Shown: positions 1 to 12,800 of the stretch, piece after piece
Layout: each line of letters opens with the position of its first letter
How positions within the stretch are numbered: the first letter of the stretch is position 1
Assembly (NCBI GenBank): GCA_032622095.1
Contig: CP136068.1
Span: 185,324,796 to 185,388,795, forward strand
DNA: 64,000 nt
Origin: Siphonodentalium dalli
Lineage: Eukaryota; Mollusca; Scaphopoda; Gadilida; Siphonodentaliidae
Direction: 5' to 3'
Position numbers and translations under genes: made by a program
The notes under the pieces: model-generated
What the model was told of the DNA's origin: nothing
Seen by the model: only the letters and a program-made list of their open reading frames with translations
The model's database searches: none

Positions 1-288
1 TTAAGAGTTTATGTACCCGTATTGGCACATGGCTTACAATGTCAAGGTAAATATTGTCAGGCCAATGTATTCTCTTATATATGCGAGGCTCCCTATTGGC
101 AAAGGGTTTTTGCTAAATTTCAGGCAGCTGCAGACATGGAAGGGTTAAACTACCCTTATGGAGCCCCTCACATATATGAGCAGACGACACTCAGCAACAC
201 AAGCTGCCACCTGTATGGGGCTCCCTACAGGAAGCTCCTGTCATGGAAGGGTTAAACGCTATATAAAACCTTCTTTATTTTTAACTAA
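1..288. repeat. Composite dispersed repeat (P family) in OVCA2 intron 1
   Basis: This stretch holds a half-palindrome around ATTCTCTTATATATGCGAGG (61-101) and a second module with CAGACGACACT flanked by GGAGCCCC and GGGGCTCC. The same two modules recur near 3.5-3.9, 8.4, 10.6-10.8, 60.6-60.8 and 63.8 kb. The open frame here is a by-product of the repeat. The OVCA2 exon(s) coding the N-terminus must lie to the left of the window. Confidence 0.7.
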
Positions 289-310
289 CATTTTTCCTCA
301 ATTCTTGTAG

Positions 311-388
311 TTTTCATCACTGCTCCACACCGGGTACCACCCCTCGAGGCAGCAGAAGGTGATGATAAACCACAAGACAATGATAAAG
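311..388 (+). CDS. OVCA2: OVCA2 internal exon (called exon 2)
   Basis: The acceptor is TTCTTGTAG and the donor GTAAGT. The exon opens with the last two bases of a split codon and codes FITAPHRVPPLEAAEG, then an acidic linker DDKPQDNDK. This matches the LSGPHPVP segment after the second beta strand of human OVCA2. It ends one base into a codon, which exon 3 completes as Glu. Numbering assumes a single missing upstream exon; that exon should carry the conserved LCLHGY-type start of the fold. Confidence 0.88.
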
Positions 389-796
389 GTAAGTTACTCT
401 TGGCAGTCTATGATAGTAGATACAGCTATGCTCTAATTAATGGACCCTCCTTAATGAGGTTGACCACCGTATTACTGCGGTACTCAACCGTGTTCATGTG
501 ATCAACTGGTGTCAATTATACTGCCCGGTTAGCAGTGTTCGCGCTGGACCGAAAAAAACTTTAGCCAAAAGTTTATTAGCCAAATGAAAAAAACTTTAGC
601 CAAATGTTTTTTGGCCAAATTAAAAAAAACTTTGGCCAAATTAAATCATCGTTTTCTGGTCGGTTCACAATTAATTACTAAAACGTAAAATCTAACAGAC
701 ACAGGTAAAATACACAATAATTTAAATAATTTTGATGAACTAGAAGTATTTTTATATATATAATTTAATTTATTAATCTTTATGTGAAACAGTGAT

Positions 797-829
<33 letters not shown>

Positions 830-3800
830 GGGTAACTCGGGATTGTCATTATTTTTTTGTTTTATATCAATATCTTTTTTTAAATCATTTATCCTTGCGA
901 AAATATCTAAGTGACATCTGGAAACTAATAACTTAATATTGTTACGCCATTATCAAATTACAATCTGTCATAAAAGCATGCATATTATTTTGACTGTATC
1001 GGTATTGACGACAAATAGCCACAAAATATATGTCGTGATTCAAATTTGGCTGATTAAGCTATTGTCTTACACTTGGTGCTCATAAACCTCGACCGTCATA
1101 AATACAATGTCATCATAAACATGCATTGTGCATGAGCCCTGTGGGTGACAGACAGAAAATGGGGGATTATGGGATTAAATGTAAAATAATGACCTTTTGC
1201 TGTTTCGTGCAGAGTGATGTAATCTTTCTCCAGATTAAAACAGCCTGTTATGAACAAAGTGCATATATACCGCCGTCAATACACACTTTGATTGCATATC
1301 ACTTTGTGATCGCTTGGTTGATAGAGTTGTCGATCGGGTTTCCCTTTGTACAGTCGGCGATATATTCCCACTTTCGATGTTTTCGGACTAGATCGTTCAC
1401 ATAACATAATTGAAAACCCACTTGCCAAAACTTTTGCCAAATGAGATTTTGTTTTGCCAAATGAGATTTTTTGTTGCCATTGGCAAATTTGGCAAGCGGC
1501 AGCACGAACCCTGTCTGTATATTATGTTAGATTTAGAAATAAAAATATGTTTACACTAAATGTTAGAGCTTACCTTTTGCTGTTAAGGAACGATATTTCA
1601 TAAGTACGAAAATAATGAAATACTTTCGTCACCTAACTTCGTCTTCAATGTCGATCTATTGAGCGCTTTTATTAATTAGCTTTCTGACTCCATGCTTTCA
1701 GTCTCCATTTGGGGTCAAAAAAAGTTTAGCCCAAATTTTAGCCAAATAAATTTTTTACTAGCCAAATTCAAAAAAGATTAGCCATTGGCTAATTTGGCTA
1801 CCGACAGCGCGAACACTGCCGGTTAGACCATATTCTTCATGCAAAGTTTATAACCACACCAGAGCATGTGTTTATTTCTGGCTGTGTTGAAGTAATTGCA
1901 ATGTCGGTCGGTGATCAACTGGGTATGTTGAATAAACCGTAAACAATTTATTAATTGAAATACTACATGTACATGTATGTGTTTAGTTAACTTGAAAATT
2001 AAGATATCCCTGATGGGGTATATATGGTATTTGTGAATTAAGAACTTGGCAATTGAAAATGGCGCTGGTAAAATGCTGACGTCTTCCAAAGTATCTAGAT
2101 TGAATTTGCCGTTATTGCGGTCACAAAAAAATAACGCAGCGGTTATTTACTTGGTTATCGCAGTTAAAAACTATTACCGTGGTAAGACTACCGACAGGTA
2201 CCGCATTTCAACCGCTAGCATTCGCGGTGATACCACTTGATTGTGGTTGACTGGAGGTACAACTGCAGTCATTACTGGCCTACAATTAACCTCCTTAAAG
2301 GGGTCGATTAATTACATGTTTGGTCAGCCAAGCCTACAAATAGTGTGTCTGTCATTTGTAGAATGAGGTTCCCAGAGGGTGAATTTAGTTACGCCACCCT
2401 ACACATCGTTTGCCAGCTTTCTTTATGTCGTTATCAGCAGTGATGATATTTTCCTGCATGTCATGTTTGTCAGCAGTGATGTTTTACCTCAGACAACTTA
2501 AAGATGCATATATGAGCAAAAAAGAGCTTTCGTTATCAGCTTAGAATATATGACCTCAGATGACTTAAAGGGGGACTGATAAATTGCATGATTAATACAT
2601 AGAGGATAGTTTATTTTCAATAGCAGGGGAATAACTCTATATAGAGGATCTCACATGAGTTTCTATTTTATACGGAATTTATCAACCGAGTTCACTAAAT
2701 TCGATTGAGCCGAGGTTTACCGAGGCTCAAATAGAATTTAGATGACGAGGTTGATAAATTACGTATAAAATAGGACGAGTGTGAGATACCTTTTATCACA
2801 TGATCAAATAAATGCGAAGCAATGCGAAATATCCATCGAAAACAACGATAATAAATTGCAGCGATCGCAAGTCATTTGAAGAACGATGTGACGTCATCGC
2901 ACGCTCTGATAATAAACGTGTCTCTTATCGATAATTATGAAACTGCTTTTATGGGCAAATTATGTGATAAAAAGCATTATCAACTCAGATAATAAGTGTG
3001 ACAATTGGTGCGCAGGACACGGGAAATGTCACAGAATAGGTGCCGTTGTCCTCAAATAACTCAAAACTATCACCAAGTATTCATAGTAATAATTTTGATG
3101 CCCATGAAAAACGTAAGATTCCCTGGCACTAAACCTACAAAATAAGCCTGGCACTGAAAGAGTTAAACATTTGAGCGTCAGCTATTTAAGGGAGGAGCCC
3201 AAGACAAAGACGTGATCACAAAAGAATACTACAGTAATGCCCTAAATAATCGACTCCTTAACCACAGCAGAATTATGGGTAACTTTACAGGATTTAGTGA
3301 GAGCTTTCCGATGAATGGCAACAAGCCATATTTCCGACTAAATCCTGAAAAGTCACCCATAATTCTGCTGTGGTTAAGGAGTCGATTATTTAGAGCACTA
3401 CTGTACCTGATACCTGTTATTCTGTACAGGATGAGGAGTGAGGTGGTCGTTATATCATTTTAAGTTGTCAAAAATGTCAAAAAATAACAAAGGAAAGACC
3501 ACTTAAGGCTCGATGTATGGGCGTGCATATCAAATCCAGTCGTAAGTCGGGATTTTTTTACCCTGTGCCAATGCATTCTCTTATATATGCGAGTCGACCA
3601 TAGGTCGCCTCGCATATATAAGAGAATGCATTGGCCTAACAATTTTTTATCATTTTTTTTAAATAAATGTTTCTTAAAATTTTTAGGACATAAAATAAAA
3701 AACATCCATTACCCTGCAGGGAGCCCCACACATATATAGAAGCATATAGAAGAGTGTCGTCTGCCTATGTTTGTCTGGGGCTCTGTATGGGTGAAATTAT

Positions 3801-6800
3801 AAAATTGTTAAAGAATACAAGAAAAAATTATTAAAATTGTAAAAAATTGTTAGGCCAATACATTCTCTTATATATGCGAGGCGACCTATGGTCGACTCGC
3901 ATATATAAGAAAATGCATTAGCACAGGGTAAAAAAATCCTGACTTACGACTGGATTTGATATGGCGGGTCACAAATGTATGGGCGTGCATCAGTTTGCTT
4001 TTGGTTTCTGGAAGATAATTTAGTTAGTCATAACTGAATGGAATGAGATTTGGTATGTTGGTTTACTGGGACAAAATACAGGTCAAGTTCGATGTTCAGG
4101 TGCTGCCCAGCAATTTTCACCAGAGTTATGGCCCTTTGTTGGAATCACCACACGCGTATTTTGCCACGCCCTATCAATGCTGTTGTTGTTTATATCGTAA
4201 ATGGTCCCTTGCAGAGCAGATGTAATTCAATCCACCAAAAATATTGAAAGAAACTGTACGAAATGTGCTTTTTAGAGTACGTATAGTAAACATAATTTTA
4301 TAGTACGTATAGGAGACATACTTGAGCGGTTGACTCAATTATGTCTGCGTGGTGATGTATTTTACAATTGTCATGATGCATTGTCCATTCCAAATTTCTT
4401 AACCGATCAGCGGCTGATGCTGGTTATTCGAAAACTATAAATTAGAAACTCTCGACCAATCAGAAATGCCTGTTTGAATTACAATGTACATTGTATATTA
4501 TTGTAACTTGTTTCTTGTAGAACAAAGGGGCTGGTGATTTTCTAGATATATAACGGTTATTCGAAAACTATAAATTAGAAACTCTCGACCAATCAGAAAT
4601 GCCTGTTTGAATTACAATGTACGTTGTATATTATTGTAACTTGTTTCTTGTAGAACAAAGGGGCTGGTGATTTTCTAGATATATAACGTATATTGTAATG
4701 TGTTTCTTATAGAGCAGAGGGCCGGTGATTTTCTAGATATATAACCTATATTGTAACTTGTTTCTTAACTGGTTCGCTGCTAAATATCTTATGCGTATAT
4801 ATATTTCAACAAATGGAAAATTATTGAATTTTATGCTCGGAGTTGATAATTTGCAATCTTTTCTCAAATTTGACCCCCATATATATACATTTGTGATTAT
4901 GTTATGAGCCTGGATGTCTCACTAGGCTATGGTTATGGGCTTGGATGTCTCAATAGGCTATGTTATGAGTCTGGATGTCTCATTAAGCTATGGTTATGCC
5001 TATGGGCCTGGATGTCTCATTAGCCATTAGGCTATGGTTATGAGCCTTGATGTCTCATTAGACTATGGTTATGGGTCTGGATGTCTCATTAGGCAATGAT
5101 TATGAGTCTGGATGTCTCATTAGGCAATGGTTATGGTCCTGGATGTCACATTAGGCCATGGTTATGAGCCTGGTTGTCAATGTAGGTTATCGATATGAGC
5201 CTGGATGTCTCATTATGTTATGGTTATGAGCTTGGTTGTCCGCCGCCTTTTAGGGCAAAACATTTGTAAATTTTATCAAACTTTTCGCGATATAAGTACC
5301 TTTTCTGACAATTTTATTGGTCGGCATCCATTCAAACTTCACAATGTCCCAATATAATTATATATGTAACAATATTTCTGAAATATTACCTGACAAACAC
5401 TATTTAAATGATTAAACTAAACAAGAGTTGACTAAACAAGACAGTGTCATTGCATGCCAAAGCCTAGTCCAAGTCTTCTCGTACTAAAGCCGGCTAAGAT
5501 ATTGGGATGGAGGTTAAAGACCGGCACCTCCATCCCAATATCTTAGCCGGCTTTAGTACGAGAAGACTTGGACTAGCCAAAGCCCATATCTGGGCTTCCA
5601 GCACTCTTACATAGGGTCCAAATATGGGCTTTCAGCACTGAACCAGTTAAAGAACAGAGGGGCTGGTGATTTTCTAGATATGTAACGTATATTGTAACTT
5701 GTTTCTTAAAGAACAGAGGGGCTGGTGGTTTTCGAGGGACGATGATTACTACATGGCTCAGGATGAGACAGAATGCTGCAAGGGATATGCCGAGAGTCTG
5801 AAGGTCATCGAGGACGCCTTCCAAAGTCAAGTGAGTCAAAAAGAATTGTTGGGTTACAAAAAAGTCTGTAAACAACTACCATCAACAAATACAGTAATGA
5901 TCTAAATAATCGACTCCATAACCACAGCAGAATTATGGGTAATTTTTCAGGATTTAGTCGGAAATATGGCTTGTTGCCATTCATTGGAAAGCTCTCAGTA
6001 AGAGAATTCCAATGAATGGCAACAAGCCATATTTCCGACTAAATCCTGAAAAATTACCCATAATTCTGCTGTGGTTAAGGAGTCGATTAATTAGAGCATT
6101 ACTGTATATGAACATACAGATTGACTTTGTTATTATATTATTAATAACTCTCCCATAATGATATTTATGTTATGTAGGCATTACTGTTAAAGACATATTA
6201 TGGCTGAAGGGGTCACTCTCACCAAAAAAAGTGCTGAAGGGTACACAGGGTTTGAAAATGTGCTGAACACAGGGTTTGTGATCGGCACGAACACCATTAC
6301 ATAAATTGTGTTTATGAAAGTCTGGCGCCCATTAGCAGTTTGTTTTCAGTACATTTTAATATTCATTGGAATGTAAACAATTATTCTCTGACAGAAATCA
6401 TGGCAGATACGAAGACTGAATGTCCTTTATAATGACATTTCAAACCCTGTGTACCCTTCAGCACTATTTTTGGTGAGAGTGACCCCTTCAGCCATATTAT
6501 GTACTTGTTCGGGGGAGTGAAACTGAAAAGTTAGTATTCAGGTGCCATACCAACTGGAAGAATGTAGAATTCTACTAACATATCCGAAAATCTCAAGTAA
6601 ATCGACCATACCATTCCATAGAAAACGTCATCTGAACTACGCTCAATTTGAAATTTACTTCTCGATTTTGAGATGCAACTTATCGGCAATAAACCAACAA
6701 AAACTATTTTCCCTTCTATGGTCACTGCATTTAATTAATATATTAGACAGACGGTGTGTGCTGTCCATTTTGATATATATTTGTAAAAATAACTACTTTG

Positions 6801-9800
6801 AGAAAGATTATTCTCTATTTCTAGTTGATCAACCTACCGGAGTGTTTCACATCACTTTAAAGTGGAATTACCAATAAAAAGTTAAATTTTTAGCTAGCTA
6901 GTCAAATAAGATATCAAAGTTCAATTAAAACTTGATGGTAAATATTGGAAGAGGTCAAGCATTGAAAAATATTCTGAAAATCATATTTGAACTTAACCCC
7001 CATGTTTAGCAATGTTTGCTCACATACAGTAATGCCCTAATTAATCGACTCTCTAACCACAGCAGAATTATGGGTAACTTTTCAGGATTTAGTCGGAAAT
7101 ATGGCTTGTTGCCATTCATCTGAAAGCTCTCGCCGAGAGCTTTCCAATGAATGGCAACAAGCCATATTTCAGACTAAATCCTGAAAAGTTACCCATAATT
7201 CTGCTGTGGTTAGAGAGTCGATTAATTAGGGCATTACTGTAACAATGGTTTCAACTTATGAAATTTCGTTATTGAAGAACTATCAATAAAAAGTTTATCT
7301 ATTTCTCCATGTTTTTACAGACTTTTGTATCTTTTGCACATATTTACCCACTACGAGTGCCTTGAGTCTCTTTAAGTATGGAACATGTAGTGCCAGGTCA
7401 TTAATGTGTAGTGCCAGGTCATTAATGTGTAGTGCCAGGTCATTAATGTGTAGTGCCTGGTCATTAACATGTAGTGCTGGGTCATTAAATTTGGTGTGAC
7501 ATCGTAGGTTGCTTTAAATACATGGCGATTAGTTGCTGATGAATAAATACTTGATTCCCATTCATTCATTTGTAGTGACTTTCAGCTAATATACCACCTT
7601 AATACAGTCAGTAATGAAATAACTAATAATGTATACCTGGTTCAATTATAGGGTCCTTTTGATGGTGTTTTAGTATTCAGCCAAGGCCCAGCTATTAATT
7701 AAAATCAGAGTTAATACTGTATACCTGGTTCAATTATAGGGTCCTTTTGATGGTGTTTTAGCGTTCAGTCAAGGTGCAGCGATGCTAGGCTTGATATGTG
7801 GTGAAAAAGAACACAACCCAGGTATGGTACTCTTCACGGCAGAAATTACATCCATCAAGTTTGTCAAATATGATATCTTCTACTACAGTGGTAGCTGAGG
7901 GTCTGGTTTGGAGAGGTTTTACTGTATTCTGGTTGAATAGATCTATTTGTTTTATAGAGGGTCAGGTTTGGAGAGGTTTTACTTTATTCTGATAGAATAG
8001 ATCTATTAGGTTTATAGAGGGTCCAGTTTGGAGAGGTTTTACTTTATTCTGATAGAATAGATCTATTTGGTTTATAGAGGTTCTGGTTTGGAGAGGTTTT
8101 ACTTTATTCTGATAGAATAGATCTATTTGGTTTATAGAGGTTCTGTTTTGTAGAGGTTTTACAGTATTCTGATAGAATATCTATTTGTTTTATAGAGGGT
8201 CCGGTTTGGAGAGGTTTTACTGTATTCTGATAGAATAGATCTATTTGGTTTATGATTCTGATAGAATAGATCTATTTGTTTAATAGGAGGGTACGGTTTG
8301 TAGAGGTTTTACTGTATTCTGATAGAAGAAATTATTATTACTATTTAACCCTATCATTACTTCCTGAAATTTTGTGAAAACCCTGTGTCAATGCATTCTC
8401 TTAAATATGTGAGTCAACCATAGGGAGCCTCGCATATATAAGAGAATTCATTGGCCTACCAATATTTACCTTGACCTTTTAAGTCTGTGGATTCTCTTAT
8501 ATATGTGAGGCTCAGGATCTTTAATGCTTCACCATTTTCACCACAATCCGATTTAACGGCCCCAAATTACTATTTCTGTGGTCTCGAGAGTAAAAAATTT
8601 GATTTGAGTCGAGGCACCCACCCGTTGAAGCTCAGAGTTATCAAATATCAATATTTGAAATCTATTATTGTTCACCCCCTCAAATTATTTTTAATCGTAG
8701 CAAAAATTTTAAGAGCTCTGGCCAGAAATACATACAGAAATGCTTGAAAGACACCTGTCACAATTTTAGATATTGAATGGTTCTGTTTTCTTGTTCGCAG
8801 ACTCACTTTTCATTTGTTGATGATCAAAATGTGTCTAAAATTGCAACAAAAAAAATTATATGTGAAAAACTTTCGGCCAATTTTAAACTATAGTTGATGG
8901 TGATTTGGGTTATTTTTAGGAAATTAATAAATTCTGATAACAGAAGCGGCCTTTGTAGTAATGTTGTTGTTGTAATCTGATGGTACCGGGACCATCGAAA
9001 CTGATTGTGCATCTTTAAAAAAAATGAGATTGTTGTAAAAGATTGAGATCCTTCTTTCCACTATGAAATGGAAAATTTATTCAGGTTCTGCTAATTAGGA
9101 GTATTGTCGTTAATTTATGACTATTTTAGACACATGTGTTGTGATCTGCAACAAACATTAGAGGTAGGCCCCTGCAAATAGGGGTTTTTATCCAATTGAA
9201 TTTAGAACCAAATAGCTCTCAACAAATTTGAAAACGAATGGAATATTTCAGAATCTTACTCGCTGAAATGATAAGATAAAGTGATGTTTCCTGTTTTCGT
9301 CTATGTCAGAATTATCTATTAAATAAAACATGTTGTCATCTTTTGTGAACAGTGGATCGACAATCATCACTAGTCGGGAATTACACATCGATTCAAAACG
9401 CGGACCAGGAGATGGACTATTGCAGAAATATGCAATCACGACTTTCTCAACTATAAAACGGGGGTTTGGTTAAAGGGTTTTGACCTGAACTTTCGCAAAC
9501 TGCCACTGCAAGTCAAAACTTAGAAGTATGTTTACCCTATTGCGAATTATAACTCCCTATACTTAATATTTATTGAGAGTGAATAACTTACTGCAAGGAT
9601 CACACTCATCAAAAAAAGTGAAGGGCTACACATGGTTCCTGTCTCGTTTCATGCTAAAAAATTTCACATTCTGTATATAGGGATTGAAGAAATACACCTT
9701 TTTAGACCGTAGCTTTCGCCCTACTTGAGACCTTTTTCGAGCTAATGACAGTTCATGTCAATCCCATAATGTCTTTTCAAGAGGCTTGATGTACATATAC

Positions 9801-12800
9801 GTCATTGTGATTCATCTATATATATTGCACACACATTGACATGAGGATCGTGTATTCAATGGAATTCCAGCCATTGAATACATACTATTGTACACCTCTA
9901 GTGGAATACAAGCCGGAACTATTCTTGTTGACGTCGCCAAGAAAGATGATGTACATTACGTGTCAATGATCGCTTCTGTGATGCCCCGATCATTATGCTG
10001 GTTATTCACCAGAGTTAAATTACACAAAGGTAACTATAGTATAAATGAAGGTGGCAGTCATGGATTGAACTAATCTGACATAACAGTGTAGAATAAATAC
10101 AGAACACAACTTACATCATAATCTCCAAATCTTTTAACGAACTCATTGCGGACACCGCATAGCTACGCTCTCGCGAAATATATCACGGCGCCAACCACAA
10201 CTGATTCGTTTAAAGATTCTCGAGATATGCGTTGTGTTCTATCTATATTTATGTTCATGTGAATCATGTTCAAATGTTCGTAGTGTGATAAGAGATGTAA
10301 ATTTGAGCACAAAATCCAATCCTGTGTACCCGCAGGCTTTCCTCCATTTTTATGGTGAGAGGGATCCCTTCAGCATTACTAAGATCTATTTCTTGCTGGC
10401 TAGCTCTTTGTCTATCTGTATTAGCTATAGCAACATACATTAGGATATTTAGAAAGGTAAATGCACTCTTAACCCTTTACCCAACAAACCGGCCAAAACC
10501 GGCCCAATAAAGCTTCAACAGCCTAAAATATCTTCGGTCTGTCTCAATAGAACCATACAAATATGGATAGCATTGGAACCGGCTCCTTGACCACATTGTG
10601 ATAGTTACAGTTAGCCCTGTGCCAATGCATTCTCTTATATATGCGAGTCGACCATAGGTCGCCTCGCATATATAAGAGAATGCATTGGCCTAAAAAAAAT
10701 CTTTTTTTACCATTTTTTCTTACATTCTTTAACAATTTTATAATTTTTAATGTGTTAAGCCAATGCATTCTCTTATATATGCGAGGCGACCTATGGTCGA
10801 CTCGCATATATAAGAGAATGCATTGGCACAGGGCCCTTCTGTTGGGTAAAGGGTTAAAGGTATGGATGGCCTTTTCGGTGGGTATGCTGTTAAAATAGTC
10901 ACATCCATTAAAACCGCCATGAACAGAAAGAATATTAATATTACTATATAGACATATATTGTTCTTATACCAATCATAATATCACGTAAATAGTATGTTA
11001 TTGTCAAGTTTGTATGATTTGTTATGGAAACAAAAGCCAAAAATGTTACAGTACCTGGCTTTTGTTTATATATCACAGCGTTCAAAGTCCATCCGTGCCT
11101 TAGTTGAGATTTTTCAACTGATTTTTTTTATACATGTATTCGGTATATCAGACTTGCTAAACAATGGTGCAACAATGTCTTGATCGAGTAAGAAAACTGA
11201 CCAGGTCTGCATATTTTTGGTGGAGTTATGGCCCTTAATTAGTTAATTTTTTGTGAATCTTGATTGCGAAAGCACAATAACTTTGTCAAGGTTGCTTCGC
11301 GTCAGACATATTTGGTATGCCAGACCTCCTCAACAGTTTGTGTACAGTAATGCCCCAAGTAATCGACTCCTTAAACACAGCAGAATTATGGGTAACTTTT
11401 CAGGATTTAGTCGGAAATATGGCTTGTTGCCATTCGTCGGAAAGCTCACAGGGAGAGCTTTCCGATGAATGGCAACAGGCCATATTTCCGACTAAATCCT
11501 GAAAAGTTACCCATAATTCTGCTGTGTTTAAGGATTCGATTATTTATGGCATTACTGTATGATAGCTAGTTACAATTAATGCATTTTCGATCCAAGCTTA
11601 TGTTTGGCATAATCGACCCCGCATCTCTACTGCAACTCGAATCCACATCCCTCATTAATGCGATTCTTGTTTTCACTCTGCAGAATCCATGATGAAATTT
11701 GATTTTGCTATCCTAGTGGCCGGATACAAAAGCCGCTCAACCCCACATGACAGATTATACACGACGCCACTGAAAACGCCATCTCTTCATGTTTTCGGTG
11801 ATACCGACAAGGTCATACCCAAAGGTAAAATTATCATATATTGTAAAATTCCTTGCATCAAATCGTACTCCCATGCAGTGTTAATCACCCCTTAATAACT
11901 CAATAAGACATTATACGCACATTTTGTGGACTTCTGATCTAACTGATTGAACAGCTCTACTAATTGACTATAGTCAGTCCACAAAATATTGAATCAAATA
12001 TGTATCATTTCAAATCATAAAGGGGCACTGTACACTAAATCCAGCCATTTATGGGATCATCTCCTTTTATACTCAACAGAATATATGCATCTGTGTGTGG
12101 AGGGGTGTGTGTGTGTGTGCATCCGTCAAAAATTTCCTTTAGCACAGGCTACAGGTTGTACCCAAGGCTCAAAATAATAATTTTTTCACTGACTGTCAAA
12201 ATGACAGGCACCAAATGGATGGTGTTGGTCATTTCAAAATGTCAGGCACATTTTAGTGAACATCCAATTGCCACCTAGGAAAAACCCTAGTTCAAAAACT
12301 TTACATCGATTAATAAATACACATGCAATTCGACATAATTATATTCACTATGAATTGATCTGAAATTTAAAAAGATCTATTTTTTACTTTCAATGTCCTA
12401 TTTGGCCAGAAGTGGCTCCTTGGACAGATACAGATTTTTAAAGAATTGCATTGGACAAAATGTCTGACAGATACAGAAGTGCACTGGACAATGACCGTGA
12501 CCGGCCACTTATTTTGGGCATTGGTAGTACCTTTGGTCAGATCATTATGAAATTTGTCATAGCTGTTGACATTAACATATAGATGAGAACGAGTCATTTG
12601 GCCATAAAACATGGCCACCGGCAGCCATCTTGGATTTTACTCTTTGCATGACTAAATCGTTTGGCACGGGCTACAAGTCGTACCTTTGGTCAGATCATTA
12701 CTAAATTTGTCATGGCTATTGACATTGACATGTAGATGGGAACGAGTCATTTTGAGGTCATTCCAAAAAACATGGCCACAAGCAGCCATCTTGGATTTCA

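Larger units (their letters stand above)
4769..5646. mobile_element. TTAA-flanked element inserted in a decoy acceptor
   Basis: Imperfect terminal inverted repeats CTGGTTCGCTGCTAAA and the inverse of GCTTTCAGCACTGAACCAG are flanked by TTAA at 4765-4768 and 5647-5650. Removing the element and one TTAA leaves CTTGTTTCTTAAAGAACAG, identical to the intact junction at 5698-5716. The sequence therefore supplies its own empty site. A TTAA duplication fits piggyBac-like (or Kolobok-like) non-autonomous elements. Confidence 0.85.

Noticed and set aside
646-849. Proline-rich small ORF on the minus strand
   Set aside because: Produced by the 30-G run inside a transposon.
6542-6877. 111-codon plus-strand ORF in OVCA2 intron 3
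   Set aside because: No family likeness, no splice or promoter context, composition typical of AT-rich noise.
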